In this document: positions 16,509-25,067 of the stretch, piece by piece
How the letters are laid out: each line of letters opens with the position of its first letter
Position numbering within the stretch: position 1 is the stretch's first letter
Source: an uncultured Clostridia bacterium
GTDB lineage: Bacteria; Bacillota; Clostridia; Christensenellales; Borkfalkiaceae
NCBI GenBank assembly: GCA_944367045.1
Contig: CALVWI010000002.1
Span: 56,625-120,624 of the forward strand
Direction of reading: 5' to 3'
Length of the DNA stretch: 64,000 nucleotides
Translations under genes and position numbers: made by a program
The notes under the pieces: model-generated
The model's database searches: none
Told to the model about the DNA's origin: nothing
Seen by the model: the letters and a program-made list of their open reading frames with translations, nothing else

Positions 16509-16661
16509 TTCTCCTCCTTGAAGGGCGGCCCGTATGGCAGAGGCACGGCCCTTCTTCAGTTCATTTTAATGCGCTCACGCCGACGTACTTTGCGGAAGTG
16601 CGCCGACGGGAGAGCTTTCGGGAAATGAAAATATGCCGATGAATTGCTTCATCGCGGAGTT

Positions 16662-16690
16662 ATTATAGCACGGGGAAAGGGCGCTGTCAA
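16662..16690 (-). promoter_or_regulatory. Consensus promoter of the fibre operon
   Basis: Minus strand TTGACA (16685-16690), 17-bp spacer, TATAAT (16662-16667) with a TGc extension. The untranslated leader to the first gene at 16508 is about 145 nt, long enough for post-transcriptional control. Confidence 0.85.
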
Positions 16691-16797
16691 TTCCTTTAAG
16701 AAAAAAAATATGCCTTTGAAAGATGAAATTTTTTCGCTATATTGCCTATTTTTACATGTCCTGTAAAAAATTAACAAGTTAAATCTCTTAACAAGCA

Positions 16798-16810
16798 CCC
16801 CCCCCCCCCC
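16798..16810. repeat. Homopolymeric tract of 13 cytosines
   Basis: C13 on the plus strand (G13 on the minus), about 108 bp upstream of the -35 of the fibre operon promoter. Such tracts are prone to slippage in replication and in sequencing. Confidence 0.9.
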
Positions 16811-16900
16811 ATCTGTACACTAAGTTTAGCACTTTACCATGTTTTTGCGGAAAAACGCACGTAATATTCAAACGTTTGCACAAACGGGCGCAAACAAAAG

Positions 16901-16926
16901 CAGACGGGCCGTGTGTGACCCGTCTG
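16901..16926 (-). terminator. Terminator of the amylase gene
   Basis: An 8-bp stem CAGACGGG/CCCGTCTG (16901-16908 with 16919-16926), followed on the minus strand by CTTTTGTTTG. Confidence 0.75.
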
Positions 16927-16969
16927 AAAATGTAAATTTAAGTTAATTGAGTTTTAGCAAATTCCGCGC

Positions 16970-18283
16970 TCAGTTCCTGCGATAGATGCTCGCCGTGAAG
17001 GGCGGGAGGTAGATGTCGTTGAGGTTCCGCACCTGCCCCGTGAGAAGGTCGACTCCTTCAGCTTCTTCAACGCGGATGGTGCAGTCGTGGTCCTCGATGT
17101 TGATGGCAACGATGATGCGCTCGCCCTCGTATTCGCGCACGAAGGAGAAGTTGCGATTCATGATGGTCGCCTTCTTGTAGGTGCCGTAGCAGAGGGCGCG
17201 GCTCCCCTTGCGAATTTTGGCGAGGAGCTTGATGCGTTCGACGAGCTCGGGGTGGGCGGTCTTGTCGATGTCGCCGATGTAGGGGCGGAGCTTGTAGTCG
17301 AAGTCGGACTTATCCCCCTCCGCGCCGAATTCCGAGCCGTAGTAGACGCACGGAATGCCGGGCATCGTGAAGAGCAGCGTGTAGAGGTTTAAAAGGTTGC
17401 GCTTCTCCTTGAGGGCGGTGTACGCGCGGATGACGTCGTGGTTGTCGACGAAGTTGAGCATGCGCTTGCCCGTGTAGAGCGCCCAGGGCTCGGAGGAAAA
17501 CAGGCGGGTGAGCGAGGACTCGATCTCGAAGAGGTTATCGGAATTGAACGCCGAGATCATGCCCTTGAAGCACTCGTAGTCGGTGATGGAGTTGAGGCGT
17601 TCGGGGCAGATGTTCATCTGGAAGTTGCCGCAGTGGATGACCTCGCCCACGAGGAAGAAGTCCTCTTTTTCCGCATTGACGGTGCGGCGGAGGAGCTCCA
17701 TGAACCACTGGGGAAGGAGGTAGCAGACGTCGAGGCGGAGGCCGTCGATCCCGAATTCGCGGATCCAATAGCGGACGGCGTCCATGAGGTAGTTCTGAAG
17801 GTCGACGTTTTCAAGGCGAAGCTTGACGAGCTCGGGGTGGCCCTCCCAGTTCTCGTAGTCGAGGCCGTCGTTGTAGCGGGAATTGCCGTGGAAATTGATG
17901 TTGAACCAGAAGCGGTAGTCGGTACCCTCGCGCTTTTCGAGGACCTCCTTGAAGGGCGGGAAGGCGCGGCCGACGTGGTTGAAGACGCCGTCGAGGACAA
18001 CGCGGATGCCCGCTTCGTGGAACTTTTCAACGAGGGCCTTGAATTCCTCGTTGGTGCCGAGGCGGCGGTCGATGTGATAGAAATCGACGGTGTCGTAGCC
18101 GTGGCGCTCGCTCTCAAACAGCGGGTTGAAGAGCACCGCCCCCACCCCGAGTTCCTTGAGGCGCGGGATCTCCGCCTCGATGAGGGAGAGGCGGTGGCGC
18201 ACCTCGCCGAAGTCGTTCTCCCGCTCCGCCCCGCAGAACCCGAGCGGATAGATCTGATAAAACATGCTTTCGTCAAACCACAT
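16970..18283 (-). CDS. Cytoplasmic GH13 alpha-amylase-family glycosidase
   Basis: 437 residues without signal peptide, so it acts on imported maltodextrins or glycogen. The four GH13 regions are present: DGVFNH (98-103), GLRLDV with nucleophile D185, GEVIH with acid/base E214, and FVDNHD with transition-state stabiliser D283. The short C-terminal domain is beta-rich. It opens with FDESMFYQIYPLGF, typical of neopullulanase/cyclomaltodextrinase-like intracellular enzymes lacking the N-terminal CBM. It has its own promoter and terminator, so it is monocistronic. RBS ATAGGAGAT. Confidence 0.92.
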   Translation of the reverse strand: MWFDESMFYQIYPLGFCGAERENDFGEVRHRLSLIEAEIPRLKELGVGAVLFNPLFESERHGYDTVDFYHIDRRLGTNEEFKALVEKFHEAGIRVVLDGVFNHVGRAFPPFKEVLEKREGTDYRFWFNINFHGNSRYNDGLDYENWEGHPELVKLRLENVDLQNYLMDAVRYWIREFGIDGLRLDVCYLLPQWFMELLRRTVNAEKEDFFLVGEVIHCGNFQMNICPERLNSITDYECFKGMISAFNSDNLFEIESSLTRLFSSEPWALYTGKRMLNFVDNHDVIRAYTALKEKRNLLNLYTLLFTMPGIPCVYYGSEFGAEGDKSDFDYKLRPYIGDIDKTAHPELVERIKLLAKIRKGSRALCYGTYKKATIMNRNFSFVREYEGERIIVAINIEDHDCTIRVEEAEGVDLLTGQVRNLNDIYLPPFTASIYRRN

Positions 18284-18313
18284 ATGGTATCTCCTATTTC
18301 AAGTCTGGGGTAT

Positions 18314-18342
18314 ATTATAGCATATCTTGCGGCGGTTTTCAA
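18314..18342 (-). promoter_or_regulatory. Promoter of the amylase gene
   Basis: Minus strand TTGAAA (18337-18342), 17 bp, TATAAT (18314-18319) preceded by TGc. Confidence 0.75.
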
Positions 18343-18394
18343 GGGGGCTTAACAAAAAAAACGCGCGGAGAATATGGCGGAGACGGAGAGAAAC

Positions 18395-18432
18395 GGGGCG
18401 GCGCGGCGTTCGAAAGAACGCCGCGCCGCCCC
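18395..18432 (-). terminator. Terminator after the GH3/SIMPL pair
   Basis: A perfect 17-bp GC stem (18395-18411 with 18416-18432) closed by a GAAA tetraloop on the plus strand (TTTC on the minus). Only a weak pyrimidine tract follows on the minus strand. Confidence 0.75.
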
Positions 18433-18484
18433 TGAAAAGTCATGGGTGTCGGGGGAAGGCCCGTTTAAGGCCCTGCCCCGCCGT

Positions 18485-19099
18485 TTAGTTGAGTTCGAAC
18501 TGCACGGAGAGCGTCGCTTCCGTGCGCACGTCGTCGGGGGTGAAGTCCATGCGCGCGGAGCGCACCGAGAGCGCCGCCGCCCCCGCGAAGTTCATGGCCC
18601 GCACGCCGCCGAAGTCGAGCGAGGCCTCCTTGACCTCCCCCACCGTAAGGCCGCTTGCCTCGGCGAAGAGCTGCGCCTGCGACAAGGCGTCCGCCCATGC
18701 CGAACGCACGGTCTCTTGCCGCACCGCCTCGGTGTCCTTGACGGAGAAAGCGATGGAGAGTTCCTCCGCACCTTCGGAGAGCGCTTCGACGGCAAGTGAG
18801 AGCGCCTCGGGCGTGAAGTCGAGCGCAAAGCGCAGCGCGATGCGGCAGGAATAGCCCGCCTGCTCGCGGCGGTGTTCGGGGGCCCCCTTATAATAGGGCG
18901 AGATGTCGAAGGACATCGCCTTCAACCCCTTCTCGTCGAAGCCGCGCTCCCGAAGGCGCATGCCGAGCACCTTGACCGTCCCGTTCGCCCCTTCCGAGGC
19001 GAGCGCGCAGGTCGTTTTGACGCAGCTCACGACAAGGCGCACTTCCGCCCTGTCGGCGGGGCGAAAAGCGGTGCCCCTCCCCGTGATGTGCAAGATCAT
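18485..19099 (-). CDS. SIMPL (DUF541) domain protein
   Basis: 204 residues. It opens ILHITGRGTAFRPADRAEVRL, the strand typical of SIMPL proteins (GxGxxxxxPDxxxxxxxV), and continues with an alternating helix/strand pattern including SFDISPYY and a C-terminal LSVQFELN strand. No signal peptide, so unlike BP26 it appears cytoplasmic. The start at 19099 has GGGAGG and overlaps the GH3 stop by 4 bp (ATGA), so the two are co-translated. SIMPL proteins form oligomeric rings or channels; the role with a glucosidase is unknown. Confidence 0.8.
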   Translation of the reverse strand: MILHITGRGTAFRPADRAEVRLVVSCVKTTCALASEGANGTVKVLGMRLRERGFDEKGLKAMSFDISPYYKGAPEHRREQAGYSCRIALRFALDFTPEALSLAVEALSEGAEELSIAFSVKDTEAVRQETVRSAWADALSQAQLFAEASGLTVGEVKEASLDFGGVRAMNFAGAAALSVRSARMDFTPDDVRTEATLSVQFELN

Positions 19100-21513
19100 T
19101 TTGCCTCCCTGTTCATCGCCGAGGAATGCAGCACGAACGCGAGCACTTCCTCCGCATTGCGGCGCAGTTCGCCCAGCGTGAGCGCGCCCTTCTTGTAGGC
19201 CTTGCGGACGGTGCCGTCCGGCTTGCGCTTGCCGAGGTGTCCGCCGCCCGGCATGAGCACGTTGACGCCCGCGCGGATGCGGTAGGCGTTGTCCTTGAGG
19301 CGGGGATCCTCGGGACAGCGGGCGCTCTTCATCCACCAGTCGGTGATGACGCAGCCGCCGAACCCCCACTCGCCGCGCAAAATGCCGCGGACGAGATCGA
19401 AGTGATAGTGCGACCACACGCCGTTTACCTTATTATAAGAGGTCATGATGCAGTGCGGGTTTGCCTCGCGCACGCAGATCTCAAAGCCTTTGAGGTAAAT
19501 TTCACGGAGGGCACGCTCGGAGACGCGCGCGTCGTGGTTGTTGCGGTTGAACTCCTGGTTGTTGCACGCAAAGTGCTTGGGGCAGGCCGAGACGCCCTCG
19601 CCCTGCAGGCCCTTGACGGCCGCCGCCGCGATCTTGCCCGCCACGACGGGGTCCTCGGAGTAGTACTCGAAGTTGCGCCCGCACAGGGGGCTGCGCTGAA
19701 TGTTCATGCCCGGGGCGAGCAGCACGTCGCTGCCGCGCTCCTTCATCTCCCTGCCCACGGCCGCGTAGACTTCGGTGACGAGCGCCTCGTCGAAGGTGGA
19801 GGCGAGCAGCGTTCCGATGGGAAGGAGAGAGCTTGCGCACTTCAGACGGATGCCCGAGGGGCCGTCCGTAGTGATGACGGGCGGCACGCCCTTCTTGTTG
19901 AGCGAAGGCAGCACGCCGCCGAGCGCGCCCGCGTTGCCGTCGGGGCCAAGAGGGCTGTTCATCGTGTAGTCGCCTCTTGAGATGGCTTCAAGCTCGTCGA
20001 AGGAGAGCTGCGCGACAAAGGCCCGGAGGGGCACCTTGCCCGCCCTGACGTCCTCGAACGTGCAGGGATTGTCGTGAATGTCCCACAGATTTTCGGGAGG
20101 AACGGAAGCGGCCATCTCGGCCTTTAAGTCGGCCTTTGCAAGGCGCACGGGAACTTTCGTGAGGGCGTATTCCTCCCCCTTCTTCTCGGCGCGGAACACC
20201 TTGAAGGGCACACGGGGAGCGCCGCGCTCGCCGAAATAGCGAAGGACGCGCCCCTCCGTCTTGACGCGGCCCACTTCCTTTGCAGAGCGCACGTCCTCGC
20301 CCATGAAGAAGATGAACTCGCCGCCCAAGAGGACGTCGGAAGAGGTCTCGTCGTCGTAGGTCGTCAGACGGTAGATGGGGAAAGCGAGCGTGAGCTCTTC
20401 CTCGCCGCCCGCGGGAAGGAGGGAGGTCTTTTGGAAGCAGGCGAGCTCGCGCTTGGGGTTGCCGCCCTTGCCGAAGGGCTTCTGCATATACGCCTGAACG
20501 ACGCACCTGCCCGCGCAGCTGCCGATGTTTTTGACTTTGACTTTGATCTCTGCCCCGCTCTGCGTATAGGTGAGGGCGCTCTCAAGCGAGAACTTGGTGT
20601 AGGAAAGCCCGTAGCCGAAGGGGTAGCGCACCTTGTCCTTCGCGAACGTCTCGAAATAGCGATAGCCGACGTAGATGTCCTCGATATACTCGGTATAGGC
20701 GGCGTCGCCGAAGTTCTGCGCGGGGTAGTCCTTGTAAGTTTTGGGAATGCAGACGGTGAGCTTGCCCGAGGGGTTTGTTTCGCCCGAAAGGAGCTTTGCA
20801 CAGGCATTGCCCGCCTCCATGCCGCCCTGCCACAAAAGGAGGATGGCGTTGGGCTTAAAGTCGTCCGCCCACGAGAAGTCGATGACGCTGCCGATGTTGA
20901 GGAGCACGACGAGCTTTTTGAAGTACTTCTTGGTGAGAGCGAGCATCTGCCGCTCATCGGATTTTAAGTAGTAGCTGCCCTCTTCGAGAAGGTTGTCCCG
21001 ATCCTCGCCCGAGGCGCGCCCAATGACAACGACCGCCGTCTCCGCACGCTCGGAGACGCCCTTCACGAAGGCCTCGGAAAGGGGCATTTCGGGATAATTC
21101 AACGGCCAGTTGCCCCAGAAGCCGTGGTCGACGGGGTGCTCCTTCGCCCACTTCTGATAGATTTCGGCGAGCTCCCTGTCGGGCGCGAGACCGCGCTCTT
21201 TTAAGATGCCGTCTAAGATGCTCACACGATAGGGCTTGACGACGTCTCCGCCCGAGCCGTAGCCCGTATAGAAGCTGTCGACCTGCGTGCGGCCGAAGAT
21301 GGCGAACTTGTCGCGAAGGGGCAGGACGCCGTCGTTTTCGAGCAGGACGGCCCCCTCCGAGGCGGCGCGCGAAAGAAGTTCGCTCATGCCGGGCGTTGCG
21401 GCGCTCTCCCCTTCCGGCGCCATGTTTTCGCCCTGTGCAAGGGAACTTCCCGTAAATTTAACGTAGAGTTTTACCACCTGATTCCGCAGGCTGCGGCGTA
21501 ATTTTTCTAACAT
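19096..21513 (-). CDS. Domain-permuted GH3 beta-glucosidase
   Basis: 805 residues. The order is reversed relative to classical GH3: the alpha/beta sandwich comes first (AVLLENDGVLPL near residue 55, YPFGYGLSYTKF near 300), then a fibronectin-III-like part, then the TIM barrel with KHFACNNQ and the nucleophile D725 in VITDWW. This permuted order is known from Ruminococcus and Clostridium beta-glucosidases. No signal peptide, hence intracellular action on oligosaccharides or aryl-glucosides. No Shine-Dalgarno precedes the ATG, which lies at the predicted transcription start; a leaderless message or a later start is possible. Co-transcribed with the SIMPL gene. Confidence 0.9.
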   Translation of the reverse strand: MLEKLRRSLRNQVVKLYVKFTGSSLAQGENMAPEGESAATPGMSELLSRAASEGAVLLENDGVLPLRDKFAIFGRTQVDSFYTGYGSGGDVVKPYRVSILDGILKERGLAPDRELAEIYQKWAKEHPVDHGFWGNWPLNYPEMPLSEAFVKGVSERAETAVVVIGRASGEDRDNLLEEGSYYLKSDERQMLALTKKYFKKLVVLLNIGSVIDFSWADDFKPNAILLLWQGGMEAGNACAKLLSGETNPSGKLTVCIPKTYKDYPAQNFGDAAYTEYIEDIYVGYRYFETFAKDKVRYPFGYGLSYTKFSLESALTYTQSGAEIKVKVKNIGSCAGRCVVQAYMQKPFGKGGNPKRELACFQKTSLLPAGGEEELTLAFPIYRLTTYDDETSSDVLLGGEFIFFMGEDVRSAKEVGRVKTEGRVLRYFGERGAPRVPFKVFRAEKKGEEYALTKVPVRLAKADLKAEMAASVPPENLWDIHDNPCTFEDVRAGKVPLRAFVAQLSFDELEAISRGDYTMNSPLGPDGNAGALGGVLPSLNKKGVPPVITTDGPSGIRLKCASSLLPIGTLLASTFDEALVTEVYAAVGREMKERGSDVLLAPGMNIQRSPLCGRNFEYYSEDPVVAGKIAAAAVKGLQGEGVSACPKHFACNNQEFNRNNHDARVSERALREIYLKGFEICVREANPHCIMTSYNKVNGVWSHYHFDLVRGILRGEWGFGGCVITDWWMKSARCPEDPRLKDNAYRIRAGVNVLMPGGGHLGKRKPDGTVRKAYKKGALTLGELRRNAEEVLAFVLHSSAMNREAK

Positions 21514-21519
21514 GCCTAT

Positions 21520-21548
21520 ATCTTAACATATTTTGTGCACTTTGTCAA
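21520..21548 (-). promoter_or_regulatory. Promoter of the GH3/SIMPL operon
   Basis: Minus strand TTGACA (21543-21548), 17 bp, TAAGAT (21520-21525). The expected start point falls on or within a base or two of the ATG at 21513. Confidence 0.75.
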
Positions 21549-21595
21549 TATCTGCATTTCAAGAAGCGGCCCGCTCCGCAAGGTGCGGGAAGTTC

Positions 21596-21623
21596 TTGCA
21601 TTTTGCCGCAGATGTGGTATAAT
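21596..21623 (+). promoter_or_regulatory. Promoter of the M18 aminopeptidase gene
   Basis: TTGCAT (21596-21601), 16 bp, TATAAT (21618-21623). Divergent from the GH3 promoter, about 48 bp away. Confidence 0.7.
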
Positions 21624-21649
21624 AGGCAAAAAACGCAAAGGATACAAGC

Positions 21650-22897
21650 ATGAACGAACTTTCAACCATTCCGGGGCTTGCCCGCTTTTTGGGGAGCTCC
21701 TACACATCCTTCCACGCCGTCGAACACGCCGCCGCCTTCCTCACCGCCGAGGGGTTCCTTCCCCTCTCCGAGTACGAGCCGTGGCAGCTCGAGCGCGGCA
21801 AGAAGTACTTTGTGACGCGGGGCGGGAGCGCGCTCATCGCCTTTTGTATGAACGAGGTGAGCGCATTCAAGATCGTCGCCTCGCACACCGACTCGCCCGC
21901 GCTCAAATTGAAGGAGCACGCCGCATGGCACGAAGGCCCCTTCACGCGGCTCAACGTCGAACCGTACGGCGGGGGCATCTGGTACTCCTTCCTCGACCGC
22001 CCCTTGAAGATCGCGGGGCGCGTGGTGAGAGAGAAGGAGGGCGCGCTTCACGCCGAGACCTTCGTGAGCGAAAATGACGTCGTCATCCCCTCGCTCGCCG
22101 TCCACATGGACCGCACCGTCAACGAGAAGTTCTCCCCCGACCTGCAGAAGGCGATGCTCCCCCTCTACTCCTTGGGCGAGGAGGACATCGCGGGGCTGGA
22201 GGGGGCCATCTCGTACGATTTATTCGCCGCTTCGGTTGAGCAGCCGTTTTTGAGCGGGAAACACGGGGAGTTCCTCTCCTCGCCGCGCATCGACAACCTG
22301 ACGAGCGTCGCCGCTTCCCTTGCGGCCCTTGCAGACATGGAACTCGCCGAGGGCATCCCCATGGCGGTGTGCTTCGACAATGAAGAGATCGGCAGCCGCA
22401 CGCTGCAGGGCGCGGGCAGCGGGTTCTTGAAGAGCGTGCTTTGCCGCATCATGGAGGAACTTTCGGAGAGCGAGCGCGAGAGCGTGCTCATGCGGTCCTT
22501 CCTCGTCTCGCTCGACAACGCGCACTCGGTGCACCCCAACTATCCCGAGAAGTGCGACCCCACCAACCGCGCCGTGATGGGCGGGGGCGTCGTGATCAAG
22601 GGGCACGCGGGCGGGGCGTACATGACGGACGCGCTCTCCTCCGCCGTTATAAAGCGCATCTTCTCTCGGGCGGGCGTGAAGTACCAGGCGTTCTATAACC
22701 GCTCGGATATGAAGAGCGGCTCAACGCTCGGGGCCATCTCCGTCTCCGAAGTGCCCCTCCGCACGGCGGACTTGGGACTTGCCCAGCTTGCCATGCACTC
22801 CGCCGTCGAGACCTTCGCCCATGCGGACTATTTGGAGCTTTTGAAGGGCCTTACGGCATTCTACAATGCAAAGACGGACGACCTCATCGTAAAATGA
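21650..22897 (+). CDS. apeB: M18-family (aspartyl) aminopeptidase
   Basis: A 415-residue cytosolic zinc exopeptidase that releases N-terminal Asp/Glu (or other) residues from peptides. Metal and catalytic motifs: H79 in SHTDSP, D215 in SSPRIDNL, E245/E246 in DNEEIGS, D289 in DNAHSVHPN and a final H in AMHSAVET. Length is typical of the family. Start supported by AAAGGAT, 7-8 bp upstream. Monocistronic, with terminator at 22904. Confidence 0.92.
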   Translation: MNELSTIPGLARFLGSSYTSFHAVEHAAAFLTAEGFLPLSEYEPWQLERGKKYFVTRGGSALIAFCMNEVSAFKIVASHTDSPALKLKEHAAWHEGPFTRLNVEPYGGGIWYSFLDRPLKIAGRVVREKEGALHAETFVSENDVVIPSLAVHMDRTVNEKFSPDLQKAMLPLYSLGEEDIAGLEGAISYDLFAASVEQPFLSGKHGEFLSSPRIDNLTSVAASLAALADMELAEGIPMAVCFDNEEIGSRTLQGAGSGFLKSVLCRIMEELSESERESVLMRSFLVSLDNAHSVHPNYPEKCDPTNRAVMGGGVVIKGHAGGAYMTDALSSAVIKRIFSRAGVKYQAFYNRSDMKSGSTLGAISVSEVPLRTADLGLAQLAMHSAVETFAHADYLELLKGLTAFYNAKTDDLIVK

Positions 22898-22903
22898 CAG
22901 CAA

Positions 22904-22929
22904 AAAACGGAGCCGTAAAGCTCCGTTTT
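22904..22929 (+). terminator. Bidirectional terminator between convergent genes
   Basis: A 10-bp perfect stem AAAACGGAGC/GCTCCGTTTT with a 6-nt loop and T-runs on either strand. It serves the aminopeptidase gene and the convergent epimerase-like gene. Confidence 0.88.
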
Positions 22930-22939
22930 GTTTTTGGAT

Positions 22940-23935
22940 TCAGATGCGGCCCTGAGAGGAAAGCCATGCGACGGTGTCCGAAACGGTGTCGCGGATGGGA
23001 CGGGGCGAAAAGTCCAGCTCCTTTACAGCCTTCTCGTGCGTGAACGTGACGTGCGTGGAGATGGTGTAGAGCGAGTAGCGCGTATAGAGGGGCGGCTGCT
23101 TCAAGAGGGCGTAGTAGGCCTCCGAGAGCGGCGCCGTCGCCTTCGCGAGCCACATGGGCAGCACAACCTTGATCTTCTTGGTGCCGCGCACTTCGCTGAC
23201 GGTGTCGAGCAGTTCCTTGATCTCCACATAGCGGTTGGAGAGGATATAGCACTCCCCCGTCCTGCCGCGCTCGGCGGCGCTCAAAATGCCTGCGGCGACG
23301 TCGCGGACGTCCACAAAGTCGTATCCGCCCTTGACGCACGCCCCGAGTTTGCCGTTGCAGAAGTCGAGGACGAGCTGCGTCAGGTGGCTGTGGCCGAAGT
23401 CGTGCGGCCCGAGCATGCCCGAAGGGTGCACGATGACGACGTCCAGCCCGCGCTCGCGGCTCATCTTGAGGAGCGCGTTCGCCGTCTCCGCCTTGGTCTT
23501 GGCGTACTGACCGACGACGAGTTCGGGGTCAAATTCCTTCGTTTCGCCGATGACCTTCTGCCCGCGCTCGGGAATGGCGTGGACGCTGCTCACATACACG
23601 AGGCGTGCGCCGATAGCAAGCGCCTTCTCGGCGACGTTGAGTGCGCCGCCCACGTTGACGTCGTACACCTTCTGATTGAATTTGGACTTGACGGTGACGA
23701 TAGCCGCGCAGTGGATGACGACGGTCTCCGAACCGTCTTCCACCGTAAAAATGTCCCCGAGCGTCTCGGGTTTGGTGACGTCGCCTTCATAGAGGGTGCA
23801 GCGAAGGCCGTCGAGGGAATGAAGTTTGTCGCCGGGCATCACGAGGGCGCGGATCTCGCAATCCTCATTCTGCAATTCCCGCACGATGTTGTTGCCCAAA
23901 AAGCCGTTGGCTCCGGTGATGATATAGGTCTTCAA
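22940..23935 (-). CDS. Extended SDR, NAD-dependent epimerase/dehydratase family
   Basis: 331 residues starting at a TTG (23935) placed 8 bp after GGAGG. An upstream GTG overlaps the Shine-Dalgarno and is less likely. Rossmann motif TGANGFLG (7-14), catalytic YAKTK (Y144, K148) and SSVHA strand. The family covers dihydroflavonol-reductase-like and sugar-nucleotide epimerase-like enzymes. The late region HVTFTHEKAVKELDFSPRPI is common in the dihydroflavonol-reductase-like branch. Substrate unknown. Monocistronic. Confidence 0.85.
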   Translation of the reverse strand: MKTYIITGANGFLGNNIVRELQNEDCEIRALVMPGDKLHSLDGLRCTLYEGDVTKPETLGDIFTVEDGSETVVIHCAAIVTVKSKFNQKVYDVNVGGALNVAEKALAIGARLVYVSSVHAIPERGQKVIGETKEFDPELVVGQYAKTKAETANALLKMSRERGLDVVIVHPSGMLGPHDFGHSHLTQLVLDFCNGKLGACVKGGYDFVDVRDVAAGILSAAERGRTGECYILSNRYVEIKELLDTVSEVRGTKKIKVVLPMWLAKATAPLSEAYYALLKQPPLYTRYSLYTISTHVTFTHEKAVKELDFSPRPIRDTVSDTVAWLSSQGRI

Positions 23936-23958
23936 GAGGATCACCTCCTTACACTATT

Positions 23959-23986
23959 ATTATACCACACCTTTCAAAAAGCGCAA
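23959..23986 (-). promoter_or_regulatory. Promoter of the epimerase-like gene
   Basis: Minus strand TTGCGC (23981-23986), 16 bp, TATAAT (23959-23964). Confidence 0.6.
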
Positions 23987-24041
23987 CAGGCGCGCCGTCA
24001 CGACTTCCTGTGACACGCCCATGACTGGACTATGACTGAAC

Positions 24042-24086
24042 AAAAAAACGGCCGAATTTACGGGCAGTTTCCGCAAGCTCGGCCGT
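24042..24086 (-). terminator. Terminator of the Gfo/Idh/MocA gene
   Basis: An 8-bp stem ACGGCCGA/TCGGCCGT (24048-24055 with 24079-24086) and a run of seven T on the minus strand. Confidence 0.75.
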
Positions 24087-24113
24087 GATTTTTCAGGTTT
24101 TGAGGGAGCGGGC

Positions 24114-25055
24114 TCACTTCTCGCTCGGGTAGACGAGCCCCATCTGGCGGCGGCACTCGTCCAGGATGCGCATGACGTCGAGGGTGTGCTCGGGAGGGCA
24201 GAGCGCGCTCTCCTTCTTCCCGGCTGCGATCTCCTCGCTCACGCGGCGGAACTCCGTGCCGTACTTCTTGCACTTGTCCTCGAAGTGCACCTCCTCCTCA
24301 CCCGAGAGGAAGGCCTCCTCGGCGCAGTGGAAGAAGGGCACGCGGATGCTCCCCTTCTCGCCCTCGACACAGAATTCCTCCCCCTTCCACTCGTCCATGT
24401 TGACGGAGAGTTCGGCCGTGAAGCCGTCGTAGGTGAGGGTAATTTCCTCCTCGTGGTCGACGCCGTCCTCGACACGCCCCTTGCAGGAAATGGCCTTGGG
24501 ATAGCCGAAGAGTTCATAGGCGTAGCGAATGGGATAGACGCCGATGTCGACGAGCGCGCCGCCGAGACGGACGGGGTCGACGAGGCGGGGGTTATTGGAG
24601 ATGGGCACGCAGTACTTCGCCGTCACCTTCTTGACGGGGCCGATCTTTTCAAGCCAGCTCCTGACGGTGAGCGCAGGAGAGTTGAACCACGTCCACATCG
24701 CCTCGCAGAGGTAGACGCCCTTCTCCTTCGCGAGCGCGAAGGCCTCCTCGGCTTCCTTCAGGTTGACCGTGAAGGGCTTTTCGCAGAGGACGGGCACGCC
24801 CGCCTCCAAGCAGAGGCGGATGTAGTCGAGGTGCTTGTCCGCCGTGACCGCGATGTAGACGGCGTCGACGCCCTCCGCTTTGATGGCCTCCTCGGGGGTA
24901 AAAAAGGCGCGGCAGCCGTACTTTTCGGCGAATTTCTCCGCGCGCTCCTTCGAGCGGTTCCAGCAGGAGACGAGTTTCTGCCCCTCCTCGAGAATGAGTT
25001 CGTCCGCGACCTGCCCTGCAATGCTGCCGCAGCCCAAAAATGCCCAACCAAACAT
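24114..25055 (-). CDS. Gfo/Idh/MocA-family NAD(P)-dependent oxidoreductase
   Basis: 313 residues. N-terminal Rossmann fold with GCGSIAG (8-14) and the family's CEKPF (E92-K93-P94) at the sugar site. The C-terminal alpha/beta domain includes GGALVDIGVYPIRYAYELFG with the active-site D/H-region motif of this family. Such enzymes oxidise or epimerise sugars, inositols or trans-dihydrodiols. RBS AAGGAGGAAATT. The upstream HAD gene is 51 bp away on the same strand, so both may share a transcript. Substrate unknown. Confidence 0.9.
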   Translation of the reverse strand: MFGWAFLGCGSIAGQVADELILEEGQKLVSCWNRSKERAEKFAEKYGCRAFFTPEEAIKAEGVDAVYIAVTADKHLDYIRLCLEAGVPVLCEKPFTVNLKEAEEAFALAKEKGVYLCEAMWTWFNSPALTVRSWLEKIGPVKKVTAKYCVPISNNPRLVDPVRLGGALVDIGVYPIRYAYELFGYPKAISCKGRVEDGVDHEEEITLTYDGFTAELSVNMDEWKGEEFCVEGEKGSIRVPFFHCAEEAFLSGEEEVHFEDKCKKYGTEFRRVSEEIAAGKKESALCPPEHTLDVMRILDECRRQMGLVYPSEK

Positions 25056-25067
25056 AATTTCCTCCTT

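Larger units (their letters stand above)
16509..16969. other. Regulatory intergenic region between amylase and the fibre operon
   Basis: No gene. It contains the fibre-operon promoter (16662-16690), an AT-rich stretch, a run of 13 cytosines (16798-16810), an inverted pair GTTTGC/GCAAAC around 16874-16895, and the amylase terminator (16901-16926). Confidence 0.75.

Noticed and set aside
16874-16895. GTTTGC-N10-GCAAAC as a catabolite-response or regulator site
   Set aside because: It lies downstream of the amylase gene and far from the fibre promoter. The spacing fits no known operator and it may be chance.
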